From NCBI RefSeq assembly GCF_011067135.1, contig NZ_JAAMOW010000010.1, forward strand, positions 124,001-188,000: a DNA stretch of 64,000 nt, read 5' to 3'. Both the position numbers and the translations under genes were made by a program. The number at the start of each line of letters is the position of its first letter. Position 1 is the first letter of the stretch. Shown one piece after another: positions 17,149 through 26,105 of this stretch. This stretch comes from Solimonas terrae (GTDB taxonomy: Bacteria; Pseudomonadota; Gammaproteobacteria; Nevskiales; Nevskiaceae). The notes beneath the pieces were generated by a model. That model was not told the DNA's origin, made no database searches, and saw only the letters and a program-made list of their open reading frames with translations.

Positions 17149-17469
17149 CGGAACTCCTTGTTATCGGGATTCGGCATGACGGCACGCCGTACCGTCATGC
17201 GATGCCGGAACCTGCCGCGCACGACGACGGCGTGGTGCGGTTCCTGTATCGCTGCGGGCGGACGTCCGGCGCGGCATTGCGCGGATCAGCAGTTCCCCCC
17301 GGACTGTACGGCTGCTGCCAGGGCTGCGCGGCGTTGGGGGCGACGCCGGACGACCTCGGTTGGCCGCATTGTAGCGGCGGCACCGCGTTGACGGGGAGCC
17401 GCGCGTCGGCGCCATTGGCAAACCGCCATCACGCTCGCAAGATGTACGATTTGCAGAAGAGAGGATTTG
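17149..17469. other. Divergent spacer without a recognisable gene
   Basis: 321 bp between the divergent acyl-CoA synthetase and lactonase-like genes. It contains a 9-bp inverted repeat GCATGACGG (17174-17182) / CCGTCATGC (17192-17200) just upstream of the synthetase, which could be an operator. A TTGGCA near 17413 may be a -35 for the downstream gene, but no good -10 is apparent. Open frames here have no recognisable homology. Confidence 0.4.
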
Positions 17470-18573
17470 ATGAAGCGCATTGCGATATCGCTGCTCGTGG
17501 TCGCTGCGATCGCCGGCTATCTGCTGTTCTGGCCGGTGCCGTTCGTGCCGGTGCTGTGGCAGCCCGCGCCGGCGCCGTCGGCCGACGCCTATCCGCGGAA
17601 CGATCGGCTGCGCAATATCGAAAGACTCGCCGACAAGCTCGGCCGCGGCCCGGAAGGCATCACCGTCGACGCCCAGGGCCGGATCTATGCCGGTTACGAC
17701 GACGGCCGCGTGATGCGCTTCGACGGCGACGGTGCGAACGGCGTGCTGCTGGCCAATACCGGCGGCCGTCCGCTCGGCATCAGCGTCGGCGACAAGGGAC
17801 TGTTCGTTGCCGACGCACGCAAGGGCCTGCTGCAGATCAGGGACGACGGCAGCGTCGTCGTGCTCAGCACGTCCGCCGACGGGCAGCCGTTCAAGTTCGT
17901 CGACGATGTCGCGCAGTCGCCGGTCGACCCCTATCTGTATTTCACGGACGCGTCGGCGCGCTTCGGCATCGACCAGCTGATGGCGGATGTGCTCGAACAC
18001 GGCGACACTGGCCGCCTGCTGCGCTACGACCCGGCCACCGGCGAGACCAGGACCCTGATGCACGGCCTGCATTTCGCGAATGGCGTGGCGATCGGTCCCG
18101 GCGCGAGTTATCTGCTGGTCTCGGAAACCAATGAATACCGGATCTGGCGCTACTGGCTGAAAGGCGTGAAGGCCGGTCAGCAGGATGTCTTCGCCGACAA
18201 TCTGCCGGGTTTTCCGGACAATCTCAGCATCAATGGCGACCGCGTCTGGCAGGCTCTGTACGCACCGCGCAAGCCGGCGCTCGATGCGATCGCCGATTCG
18301 CCGCTGCTGCGCAAGATCGCCTACCGTCTGCCGGCCTTCCTGCAGCCGAAGCCGGCCCTGCACAGCTGGGTGCTGGCGTTCGACCTGGACGGCCATCTGG
18401 TTCACGACCTGCAGTACGCCGGCGATCCGTCCGATGCGCAGGCGCCGACCCCATACGGTCCGATCACCAGCGTCCGTCAGGTCGGCGGCACCCTGTACTT
18501 CGGCAGCCTCAGCGACACCGCGATCGGCCGCCTCGTGATGCCGGACACGCCGGCCGGGGCCGCGACACCGTGA
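17470..18573 (+). CDS. SMP-30/strictosidine-synthase-like beta-propeller protein
   Basis: A 367-residue membrane-anchored six-bladed propeller. Residues 1-22 form an uncleaved signal anchor (MKRIAISLLVVAAIAGYLLF). The body has the strictosidine synthase/gluconolactonase pattern: GPEGITVDAQGRIYAGYDDGR, FKFVDDVAQSPVDPYLYFTDAS, HFANGVAIGP and LPGFPDNLSINGDRVW (the Asn-binding calcium loop). The family includes lactonases and arylesterases. It overlaps the next gene by 4 bp (GTGA), so it is translated with the FAD oxidoreductase. The ATG at 17470 is used in preference to a TTG one codon earlier. Confidence 0.82.
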   Translation: MKRIAISLLVVAAIAGYLLFWPVPFVPVLWQPAPAPSADAYPRNDRLRNIERLADKLGRGPEGITVDAQGRIYAGYDDGRVMRFDGDGANGVLLANTGGRPLGISVGDKGLFVADARKGLLQIRDDGSVVVLSTSADGQPFKFVDDVAQSPVDPYLYFTDASARFGIDQLMADVLEHGDTGRLLRYDPATGETRTLMHGLHFANGVAIGPGASYLLVSETNEYRIWRYWLKGVKAGQQDVFADNLPGFPDNLSINGDRVWQALYAPRKPALDAIADSPLLRKIAYRLPAFLQPKPALHSWVLAFDLDGHLVHDLQYAGDPSDAQAPTPYGPITSVRQVGGTLYFGSLSDTAIGRLVMPDTPAGAATP

Positions 18574-20186
18574 GCGAGCGTTACGACGCCGTCATCGTCG
18601 GCGCCGGCCACAATGGCCTGGTCTGCGCAAACTACCTCGCGCGTGCCGGCAGGAAGGTGCTGGTGCTCGAACGCCGCGGCATCGTCGGCGGCGCCGCCGT
18701 CAGCGAGGAGATCGCGCCGGGTTATCGCGCGTCGACCGCCTCCTACCTGATCTCGCTGCTGTTGCCGGACATCGAACGCGAACTCGAACTCGCGCGGCAT
18801 GGTTACAAAGTGCTGCCGCGCAATCCCTCGTCGTTCACGCCGTTGCCCGACGGACGCTCGCTGCTGATGGGGCCGGACGCCGAGCTGAACCGTCGCGAGA
18901 TCGCGAAGTTCTCGACCCGCGACGCCGAGGCCTACCCACGCTACGAAGCCTGGCTGACGCGCATTGCCGAGGCACTGGAGCCGGCACTCGAAGACATTCC
19001 GCCGGAGCTGTTGCCGCTGCCGGCGCATGTCCGCAGGCGCGGCGTATTCGAGCAACTGCGCAATCTGCGGCGCGCGCTGCGTTTTCATCGCGCGCTGAAA
19101 AAACTCGGCGACGATCTGCCGACCGCGCTCGAGCTGCTGACCGGGCCGGCGACGCCGATCCTCGATCGCTGGTTCGAATCCGACGCGCTGAAAGCGACGC
19201 TGGCGACCGATGCCATCATCGGCGCGATGTCGCCGCCGTCGGCTGCCGGCACCGGCTACGTGCTGCTGCATCACGTGATGGGGGTCGCCGGTGGCGCGCG
19301 CGGCGTCTGGGGCTATGTCGAAGGCGGCATGGGCGCTCTGAGCACGGCCTTGCGTCGCAGCGCCGAGGCGGCCGGGGTCTCGATCCGGGTCGATGCGCCG
19401 GTCGCGCAAATCGAGGCGCAGGGCGGCAGGGCGGTGGCGGTGCGGCTCGCATCCGGTGAACGCATCGCCGCGCACGCCATCATCTCGAACGCGACGCCCG
19501 CGGTGACCTTCCTGCAGCTGCTCGACGCCGCCGCATTGCCGCCGGCGTTTCGTGCGGCGGTGACGCGCATCGACTATTCGAGTGCGGTGATGAAGATCAA
19601 TCTCGCGCTGTCGGACCTGCCGGACTTCAGGTGCATGCCGGGCGCGACGGTCGGCCCGCAGCATCGCGGCACCATTCACATCAGTCCGACGCTGGAGTAC
19701 ATCGAACGCGCCTACGAGGACGCGCGTCGCGGCGAACCGTCGCGGCAGCCGGTGATCGAGATGACCCTGCCGACCTCGGTCGACACGACGCTGGCGCCGG
19801 CCGGCCATCACATCGCGCAGCTGTTCGTGCAGTACGCGCCGTACCGGCTGGCCGACGGCAGCTGGGACGAACACGGCGAGGCCTTTGCCGAGCGTTGCAT
19901 CGACGCCATCAACGACTATGCGCCGAATTTCCGCGCCTCGGTGCTGCATCGCCAGCTGCTGTCGCCGCTGGAACTCGAACGACGTTTCGCACTGACCGGC
20001 GGCAACATCTTTCACGGCGCGATGTCGCTGCATCAGCTGTTCGGTTTCCGGCCGGTGCCGGGCTGGGGCGACTACCGCACGCCGCTCGCCGGGCTGTATC
20101 TGTGCGGTGCCGGCGCGCATCCCGGCGGCGGCGTCAGCGGTGCGCCCGGTCGCAATGCGGCGCGCGTGCTGCTGCAGGATCTCTGA
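18570..20186 (+). CDS. FAD-dependent oxidoreductase, phytoene desaturase/PYROXD2-like
   Basis: A 538-residue flavoprotein. The N-terminal Rossmann motif is intact: AVIVGAGHNGLVCANYLARA followed by KVLVLERR, and the C terminus has the second FAD contact GLYLCGAGAHPGGGVSGAPG, typical of NAD(P)/FAD-dependent oxidoreductases of the phytoene desaturase/PYROXD2 group. The start is GTG, overlapping the stop of the propeller gene. Substrate unknown; together the pair could oxidise and hydrolyse a lipophilic compound, but this is inference. Confidence 0.87.
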   Translation: MSERYDAVIVGAGHNGLVCANYLARAGRKVLVLERRGIVGGAAVSEEIAPGYRASTASYLISLLLPDIERELELARHGYKVLPRNPSSFTPLPDGRSLLMGPDAELNRREIAKFSTRDAEAYPRYEAWLTRIAEALEPALEDIPPELLPLPAHVRRRGVFEQLRNLRRALRFHRALKKLGDDLPTALELLTGPATPILDRWFESDALKATLATDAIIGAMSPPSAAGTGYVLLHHVMGVAGGARGVWGYVEGGMGALSTALRRSAEAAGVSIRVDAPVAQIEAQGGRAVAVRLASGERIAAHAIISNATPAVTFLQLLDAAALPPAFRAAVTRIDYSSAVMKINLALSDLPDFRCMPGATVGPQHRGTIHISPTLEYIERAYEDARRGEPSRQPVIEMTLPTSVDTTLAPAGHHIAQLFVQYAPYRLADGSWDEHGEAFAERCIDAINDYAPNFRASVLHRQLLSPLELERRFALTGGNIFHGAMSLHQLFGFRPVPGWGDYRTPLAGLYLCGAGAHPGGGVSGAPGRNAARVLLQDL

Positions 20187-20193
20187 GTGCCGG

Positions 20194-20243
20194 AATCAGA
20201 GCGCAAGCTCCGGATGGGGCCGTCGTCGGCAGCCGCCTAAGCT
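20194..20243 (+). promoter_or_regulatory. Ada box and promoter of the ada-alkA-oxygenase operon
   Basis: AAT (20194-20196), six bases, then GCAA (20203-20206) matches the AAT-N6-GCAA Ada-binding site described for E. coli ada. A -10-like TAAGCT follows at 20238-20243, placing the box about 50 bp upstream of the expected start site, the position used by methylated Ada to activate transcription. No good -35 is present, as expected for an activated promoter. Confidence 0.65.
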
Positions 20244-20276
20244 CGTCCGCACACTGTGAAAACGGAAGCGCGTGAC

Positions 20277-21356
20277 ATGAATACCGAGATCCCCGATGAC
20301 GCTGTCTGCTGGCAGGCCGTGCAAACGCGCGACGCCGCGATGGACGGCCGGTTCTTCTATGGCGTGATGACCACCGGCGTCTATTGCCGGCCGTCCTGTG
20401 CATCGCGCCAACCGCTGCGCAGGAACCTGCGCTTCTACCGCGATGCGGCGTCCGCCGAGCGCGACGGCCTGCGGCCCTGCAAGCGCTGCAAGCCGCGCGA
20501 TCCTGCGGCCGGCGCCGAAGCGGCGCGCATCGCCGAGGTCTGCCGCTACATCGAGACGCATGTCGACGCGAAGTTGTCGCTCGCCGCCCTCGCGCAGCGT
20601 GCACACCTGAGTCCGTTTCATTTCCAGCGGCGCTTCAAGGCGATCGTCGGGCTCAGCCCGCGCGAGTACGCCGATGCCTGCCGCCTGAAAACCCTGCGCC
20701 GCGAATTGCGCGCCGCGCCCTCGCTGAGCGACGCGATCTACGGGGCCGGTTACGGCTCCGGCAGCCGCGTCTACGAAAGGATCGACACGCGGCTCGGCAT
20801 GACGCCGGCCGAATACCGGGCCGGCGGGCAGGGCGTCGCGATTTCGTACGCCTGCGGGCAGACGCCGCTGGGACAGATCCTGATCGGCGCCAGTGACCGC
20901 GGCATCTGCTTCCTGCAATTCGGCGATGACGACGCGAGCCTGATCGCGGCATTGCGCAGCGAATATCCGCAAGCGCGCATTGCGGCGATGGCGCCGGTCC
21001 GGGCGCCGCAGTTCCACGACTGGATGCAGCGCCTCGGCGAGCATCTTGCCGGGCGCCGGCCGCAGCTCGAACTGCCGCTGCATACCCGCGGCACGGCGTT
21101 CCAGCTCGAAGTCTGGAAGTATTTGCAGACGATCCCCTACGGCGAAGTGCGTTCGTATTCGGAGGTGGCCGCGGCGATCGGCAAGCCGAGCGCGGTGCGT
21201 GCGGTGGCCAGCGCCTGCGCGCGCAATCACGTCGCACTGCTGGTGCCCTGCCATCGCGTGATTCGCGGCGACGGCGCGCTGTCCGGCTATCGCTGGGGAC
21301 TGGAGCGCAAACGCGTGCTGATCGATCAGGAACGCGCGACGCGCGGCGGTCGCTGA
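20277..21356 (+). CDS. ada: Ada: methylphosphotriester/O6-methylguanine-DNA methyltransferase and activator
   Basis: A 359-residue bifunctional Ada. The N-terminal zinc/methyl-acceptor domain has GVYCRPSCASR (C37, C41) and RPCKRCKPR (C68, C71), the four zinc ligands, of which C37 accepts the methyl group from phosphotriesters. Residues ~85-185 form an AraC-type helix-turn-helix (LSPFHFQRRFKAIVGLSPREY). The C-terminal O6-alkylguanine transferase domain has VLLVPCHRVIRGDGALSGYR-type active site (Cys about 326). Methylation turns Ada into an activator of its own operon, and a matching box lies upstream. A GTG at 20256 could add seven residues. alkA follows with a 1-bp gap. Confidence 0.96.
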   Translation: MNTEIPDDAVCWQAVQTRDAAMDGRFFYGVMTTGVYCRPSCASRQPLRRNLRFYRDAASAERDGLRPCKRCKPRDPAAGAEAARIAEVCRYIETHVDAKLSLAALAQRAHLSPFHFQRRFKAIVGLSPREYADACRLKTLRRELRAAPSLSDAIYGAGYGSGSRVYERIDTRLGMTPAEYRAGGQGVAISYACGQTPLGQILIGASDRGICFLQFGDDDASLIAALRSEYPQARIAAMAPVRAPQFHDWMQRLGEHLAGRRPQLELPLHTRGTAFQLEVWKYLQTIPYGEVRSYSEVAAAIGKPSAVRAVASACARNHVALLVPCHRVIRGDGALSGYRWGLERKRVLIDQERATRGGR

Positions 21357-21357
21357 G

Positions 21358-22152
21358 GTGGCGGACACCCTGCGCTTCGCGCTGGCCGTGCGCCAGCCGT
21401 TTCCGTGGCCGGCGCTGCTCGGCTATTTCGAGTCGCGGCTGATCGAAGGCTTCGAGACGATCGACGCTGCGGGCTACACGCGCTGCGAGCGCGCGCTGCG
21501 GCTGCAGGTCGGCTACGACGCGGCGGACGGGCGGCTCGACGTCGTCGCGGCAGGCCTGTCGCGCTCCGAGGCCGAAGCGCGCGTCGTGCAACTGTTCCGT
21601 CCGCAGCATGATGGTCGTGTGATCGAAGCCGCGCTCGCGCGCAGTCCGGCGCTCGCGGCGCGCATCGCCGCCTGTCCCGGCTTTCGCCCGCTCGGCTGCT
21701 GGTCGGCTTTCGAGCTGTGCATCCGCACGCTGATCGGCCAGCAGGTGACGGTGGCCGCCGCACGCACCTTGCTGAAACGCCTGATCGCGCGCTGCGGCGA
21801 GCTGACGCCGGCGGCGGTCGTGCGGGCCGATCTCGAGCAGCTCGGCATGCCCGGCAAGCGGGTCGCGGCGATTCGCGGTTTCGCTGCCGCCGTCGCCGAC
21901 GGCGACCTTGCACTCGATCAGCCCTGGACCCGGCTCGAGGCGCGTCTCGCGCGTCAACCCGGTTTCGGCCCCTGGACGCGTGCCTATCTGGCGATCCGTC
22001 TCGGTCGCAACGACGATGCGTTTCCCGACACCGACATCGGCCTGCTGCGCGCTGCCGGCGTGGCGACGCCGCGCGAGCTGCGTGAGCTGGCCGAAGCCTG
22101 GCGCCCCTATCGCGGCCACGCCGCGACTCTGCTGTGGGCGGTGGCGCCATGA
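21358..22152 (+). CDS. alkA: DNA-3-methyladenine glycosylase II
   Basis: A 264-residue helix-hairpin-helix base-excision glycosylase removing 3-methyladenine and other alkylated bases. The AlkA N-terminal domain (about 1-95) is followed by LIGQQVTVAAARTLLKRL, the hairpin LGMPGKRVAAIRGFAAAV, and QPGFGPWTRAYLAIR; the catalytic Asp is in FPDTDIGLL (about D226). The start is GTG directly after the ada stop. It overlaps the oxygenase gene by 4 bp. Alone it would be slightly shorter than E. coli AlkA (282). Confidence 0.92.
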   Translation: MADTLRFALAVRQPFPWPALLGYFESRLIEGFETIDAAGYTRCERALRLQVGYDAADGRLDVVAAGLSRSEAEARVVQLFRPQHDGRVIEAALARSPALAARIAACPGFRPLGCWSAFELCIRTLIGQQVTVAAARTLLKRLIARCGELTPAAVVRADLEQLGMPGKRVAAIRGFAAAVADGDLALDQPWTRLEARLARQPGFGPWTRAYLAIRLGRNDDAFPDTDIGLLRAAGVATPRELRELAEAWRPYRGHAATLLWAVAP

Positions 22153-22865
22153 GTGGCGCCGGGATCGCCGCCGGCATCGCGCAGCTGGACTGGTCCGCGC
22201 TGCATGCGCAGCTCGATGCACGCGGTCACGCGGTGACACCGGTTCTGCTCGACGAGGCGCAGCGTCGGCGGCTGATCGCACTCCACGAACAGGACGATCG
22301 TTTCCGTTCGCGCGTCGTCATGCAGCGGCACGGCTTCGGTCGCGGCGAATACCGGTATTTCGACTACCCGCTGCCGCCGATCGTGCAGGCGCTGCGGGCC
22401 GGGTTCTACGCGCAGCTGGTACCGCTGGCGATGCGGTGGGCGGCGCAGCTCGGCGTCGACAGGTCTTATCCGGCCGATCTCGAAGGCTTTCTCGCGGCCT
22501 GTCGTGCGGCGGGACAGTGCAAACCGACGCCGCTGTTGCTGCGCTATGCCGCCGGCGACTACAACTGCCTGCATCGCGATCTCTACGGCGAGCAGCAGTT
22601 TCCGCTGCAGATCATCGTCCAGCTCAATGCGCCGGGCGAGGATTTCAGCGGTGGTGAACTGGTGCTGGTCGAACAGCGGCCGCGCGCGCAATCGATCGCC
22701 CGCGTCGTGACACTGCCGGCCGGTGCGGCGGCGATCATCGCCGTCCATCACCGGCCGGTCGCGGGCACGCGCGGCTGGTATCGCGCGCAACTGCGCCACG
22801 GCGTCAGCGAAATCCGCCGTGGCCAGCGTCACACGCTCGGCGTCATCCTGCACGACGCCGCCTGA
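22149..22865 (+). CDS. 2OG-Fe(II) oxygenase of the ada operon
   Basis: A 238-residue 2-oxoglutarate/iron dioxygenase. Iron ligands are H142 and D144 (NCLHRDLYGEQQFPL) and H217 (QLRHGVSEIRRGQRHTLGV), with R227 as the likely 2-oxoglutarate contact. FSGGELVLVEQRPRA is characteristic. It is not the AlkB sequence family; it resembles the bacterial oxygenase family (Pfam Oxygenase-NA, from memory) often encoded with ada/alkA and thought to repair alkylated nucleic acid. Translational coupling to alkA (ATGA) puts it in the adaptive-response operon. Confidence 0.85.
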   Translation: MSGAGIAAGIAQLDWSALHAQLDARGHAVTPVLLDEAQRRRLIALHEQDDRFRSRVVMQRHGFGRGEYRYFDYPLPPIVQALRAGFYAQLVPLAMRWAAQLGVDRSYPADLEGFLAACRAAGQCKPTPLLLRYAAGDYNCLHRDLYGEQQFPLQIIVQLNAPGEDFSGGELVLVEQRPRAQSIARVVTLPAGAAAIIAVHHRPVAGTRGWYRAQLRHGVSEIRRGQRHTLGVILHDAA

Positions 22866-22882
22866 GCGACCGAAGCAGCGCG

Positions 22883-23401
22883 CTACTTCGACGATTCGGC
22901 GCTCGCCTGCAGCGTGTCGCCCGCCGACAGGCACTGACCGCCGGTGCCGTCGGCATTGAATTGCGTGCTGCCGCCGGGCAGTGCGCGACAGGCGATCCAG
23001 TTGACGCCCCAGTCGTTGTCCTTGCCGGCGAGCAACTGATCGTCGGTTGGCACGCGAATGCTGCCGTGCGCCGGCACTGCGCGCGTCCTGCGCTGTGCAA
23101 CACGGTCGCAGGCGCGAATCTCGGCGCCGTCGTCGGCAATGCAGTACGAAACCGTGACGGCGTAGTCGCAGTGATTGCTGAGCATCGGCGTGACGTCCGA
23201 CATCGAGTCCTGCATCGGGCGGTGCCGCGCATCGAGACGGATGCAATCGTTGGCGCCTCGCGCGATGCCCGGGTCCAGCACGATCGAGCCCGTCGTCGCG
23301 CTCGCCGCCGGCTCGCCGGTCGCGGCGTTGCCGATCAGGGGCAGGGCGATGACGGCGCTTGCGATGCCGAGTGTCAGTTGCTTCCAGTTTGCAGTTGTCA
23401 T
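22883..23401 (-). CDS. Secreted protein of unknown function
   Basis: A 172-residue protein with a signal peptide (MTTANWKQLTLGIASAVIAL followed by PLIGNAATG, cleavage near 26) and four to six cysteines in the mature part (NDCIRLDARH, NHCDYAVTVSYC, CDRVAQ, WIACRALP, GQCLSAG) that could form disulfides. I do not recognise the family. The start at 23401 has GAGGGGAT upstream; the longer frame to 23650 is unconserved. It is convergent with the ada operon, 17 bp away. Confidence 0.7.
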   Translation of the reverse strand: MTTANWKQLTLGIASAVIALPLIGNAATGEPAASATTGSIVLDPGIARGANDCIRLDARHRPMQDSMSDVTPMLSNHCDYAVTVSYCIADDGAEIRACDRVAQRRTRAVPAHGSIRVPTDDQLLAGKDNDWGVNWIACRALPGGSTQFNADGTGGQCLSAGDTLQASAESSK

Positions 23402-23627
23402 GTCGTATCCCCTCGTGGTCTGCAGCCCGGTCAGGCGCTGCCTTGCGATCCCGGCGATTCCGCACAGCGGCGGGCGTTCCGTGATCCTGGCGACGTGGCG
23501 ATGCGTCGGCATTGCCGTGCGTCTCGGCTCTGAGATGCGTGACCGCCGCCCAGGGTTTAATACCGGCATGCTTCCGGTTTGCGACCGGCTCGCGGCGCCG
23601 TCGCGGACCCCACTGTGCGGCGCGCAC

Positions 23628-23659
23628 AAAAAAGCCCGCCTCGTCTGCACGAAGCGGGC
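23628..23659 (-). terminator. Rho-independent terminator after fadE
   Basis: On the minus strand GCCCGC (23659-23654) and GCGGGC (23639-23634) form a 6-bp stem followed directly by TTTTTT (23633-23628), about 20 bp beyond the fadE stop. A second possible A/T-flanked reading on the plus strand lacks a T-run. Confidence 0.75.
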
Positions 23660-23677
23660 ACTTTGGCGTTCGGCGCG

Positions 23678-25933
23678 TCAGCTGTTGACGGCCATCCGGT
23701 ACTCGATGCCGCCGTCGCGCTTGATGTCGGCGAAGTACTGTTCGGCAGTGAACTGATCGACCTCGATCGCCGCCAGCCGCGCCGCATGCGCCTCATGGAG
23801 TTGCCGGGCTTCCTGTGCGTTGACGATCCCGGCCTGCACCGCGGCGTCGGCGATCTCGGCTGGCGCCGGACCGCGCGGCAGCTGCCGGCTGCGTTGTGCC
23901 TGTGCGATGCGATCGTGGAAGCCCTGCGTCTGGCTGACCAGCCTGAATGCCTTGAGCAGACGGCCGGTGCCGCTGTTGTCGGCCGAAGGCAGGAAGACAT
24001 TGCTCGCGAGCCGTTCGTATTGCGCGCCGTACTGCTGGATCACGCGCGCGGCGCGCACCGACAATTCGTCTTTCGGCATCGCGCCGACCGGATTGGCGCG
24101 TGCCTCGAACACGCCGATGGTCTTCATCCACGCACCGAGCGGGCCGTCGAAGTTCTGGTAGATGCCGACGAACGCCTCCTGCACCTGTGCCAGCGCGTAC
24201 TGGCAGGCGTAATGGACCAGCGGCAGGTCTTCGGCCTTGCGGCCCTCGGCCTCGAAGCGGCGCAGCGCACCGAGCGCGAGGATCTGCCACGCGAGCGCAT
24301 CGGCATAGCGGCCGGTGAGCTTGCCGCGCGCCTTGAGCTTGCCGCCGATCGCGAACATCGCCAGATCGGTCAGCACGCCGAAACGCGCTGCCGACCATCC
24401 CAGACGCCGGTAGTAGCCGCGCGTTTCCGGCGCGACGTCCGGCACCGACACGAAGGCGCCGCGCGTCAGGAAGTGAGCTTCGGCGCGGAAGATGCCGGCG
24501 ATGAAATGACCGATCCAGCCGAGCAGGTTCTTGCGGAACTTCGGCACGTCGCTGTTCTCGACCGCGTGCACGACGTTGAGCGCGTAGGGATGGCAACGCG
24601 TCGCGCCCTGGCCGAAGATCATCAGCGTGCGCGTCATGATGTTGGCGCCCTCGACGGTGATCGATACCGGCGCCGACTTGTACATCATGCCGAGGATGTT
24701 GCTCGGCCCCTGCATGACGCCGGCGCCGGAGAACACGTCCATCGCGTCGCTGATCAGCTGGCGGCTGATGTCCGTCGTGTACGCCTTCATCACCGACGAC
24801 ACCACCGGCGGCTGGATGCCGTTGTCGACCGCGGTGCAACCGAAGATGCGCGCGCCTTCCATCATGTACGACAGCGCCGCGATCTTGCCGACCTTGTCTT
24901 CGATGCCTTCCATGTGGCCGATCGAAATGCCGAACTGCTGACGCACGACCGAGTACGCACCGGTCATCGCCGACGCGACGCGCGCGGCACCGACCGCGCC
25001 GGCCGGCAGCGATACCATGCGGCCACCAGCGAGCTGTTCCATCAGCATGCGCCAGCCCTGGCCGGCGTATTCGGCACCGCCGATGATGTTGTCGACCGGC
25101 ACGATCACATCCTTGCCGAGCAGCGGGCCGTTGTAGAACGGATCGCCGATCGGATCGTGATGATCGCCGTGCGTGAAGCCCGGCGTGCCTTCGTGAATCA
25201 TCACGCAGGTGATGCCGACGTCCTCGCCTTTGCCCAGCAGATTTTCGGGGTCATGGACGCGACAGGCGAGCGTCACCAGATTGGCGATCGGCGCGAGCGT
25301 GATGTAACGCTTGCGGAAATTGAGCTTGAGCTTGAGCGTGCCGTCGCCGTCGCGGAACATCAGGCCCTCTGCCTTGATGCTGGCCGCGTCCGAGCCGGCG
25401 GTTGGCTCCGTCAGGCCGAAGCAGGGGATGTATTCGCCGCGCGCAAGCTTCGGCAGATACACATCCTTTTGTGCCTGCGTGCCGTAGTGCTTGATCAGCT
25501 CGGCCGCGCCCAGCGAATTCGGAATCACGACCAGGGTGCCGACCGCGGCGTTGTACGCCGACAGCTTGGCCATGATCGTCGAGATTGCCAGCGTCGAGAA
25601 TTCCAGCCCGCCGTAACGCTTCGGAATCAGGAAGGACATGAAGCCCTTCTTTTTGACGAACTCGAAGACCTCGTCGGGGATCCGCTTGCTGCGCTGCACG
25701 TCGTAGCGATCGAACATCGCCAGCAGCTCGTTGCACGGGCCGTCGATGAACGCCTGCTCTTCGGCCGTCAGTTGGCCGTAGGGCTCGGCGAGCACCTTGG
25801 CGAAGTCCGCCTTGCCGGAAAAGAACTGGCCGTCGATCCACACCGAGCCGGCTTCGAGCGCCTGGCGCTCGGTGTCGGAAATCTGCGGCAGGATCTTGGC
25901 GGCCTGCATCCACTTCATCAGTGCCTTGAACAT
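23678..25933 (-). CDS. fadE: Acyl-CoA dehydrogenase, FadE type
   Basis: A 751-residue FAD-dependent acyl-CoA dehydrogenase catalysing the first step of beta-oxidation. The central ACAD fold shows CFGLTEPTAGSDAAS, the FAD-binding LAGGRMVSLPAGAVGAARV and GANIMTRTLMIFGQG segments; the C-terminal ~280 residues are the DUF1974-type extension found in FadE (ending MAVNS). Length is near the ~815 of E. coli FadE, with a shorter N terminus lacking clear membrane helices. GGAGAG precedes the ATG. It lies 172 bp downstream of fadB on the same strand and ends at a terminator. Confidence 0.92.
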   Translation of the reverse strand: MFKALMKWMQAAKILPQISDTERQALEAGSVWIDGQFFSGKADFAKVLAEPYGQLTAEEQAFIDGPCNELLAMFDRYDVQRSKRIPDEVFEFVKKKGFMSFLIPKRYGGLEFSTLAISTIMAKLSAYNAAVGTLVVIPNSLGAAELIKHYGTQAQKDVYLPKLARGEYIPCFGLTEPTAGSDAASIKAEGLMFRDGDGTLKLKLNFRKRYITLAPIANLVTLACRVHDPENLLGKGEDVGITCVMIHEGTPGFTHGDHHDPIGDPFYNGPLLGKDVIVPVDNIIGGAEYAGQGWRMLMEQLAGGRMVSLPAGAVGAARVASAMTGAYSVVRQQFGISIGHMEGIEDKVGKIAALSYMMEGARIFGCTAVDNGIQPPVVSSVMKAYTTDISRQLISDAMDVFSGAGVMQGPSNILGMMYKSAPVSITVEGANIMTRTLMIFGQGATRCHPYALNVVHAVENSDVPKFRKNLLGWIGHFIAGIFRAEAHFLTRGAFVSVPDVAPETRGYYRRLGWSAARFGVLTDLAMFAIGGKLKARGKLTGRYADALAWQILALGALRRFEAEGRKAEDLPLVHYACQYALAQVQEAFVGIYQNFDGPLGAWMKTIGVFEARANPVGAMPKDELSVRAARVIQQYGAQYERLASNVFLPSADNSGTGRLLKAFRLVSQTQGFHDRIAQAQRSRQLPRGPAPAEIADAAVQAGIVNAQEARQLHEAHAARLAAIEVDQFTAEQYFADIKRDGGIEYRMAVNS

Positions 25934-26105
25934 GAATCTCTCCGAAGTTTGAACGTCAACTGTTGCGCGATCGTCGCGGCCTCACCATGGCCGCAGCGCA
26001 GACCCCGGCGCGGCGCTGATGCGAATCCGATCGCGACGCAGGCGCGCATCCTTCACGCCCCGGTCGTACCCGCAGTCGCGGCCATGACGCCGACGGCCGT
26101 GCTTC

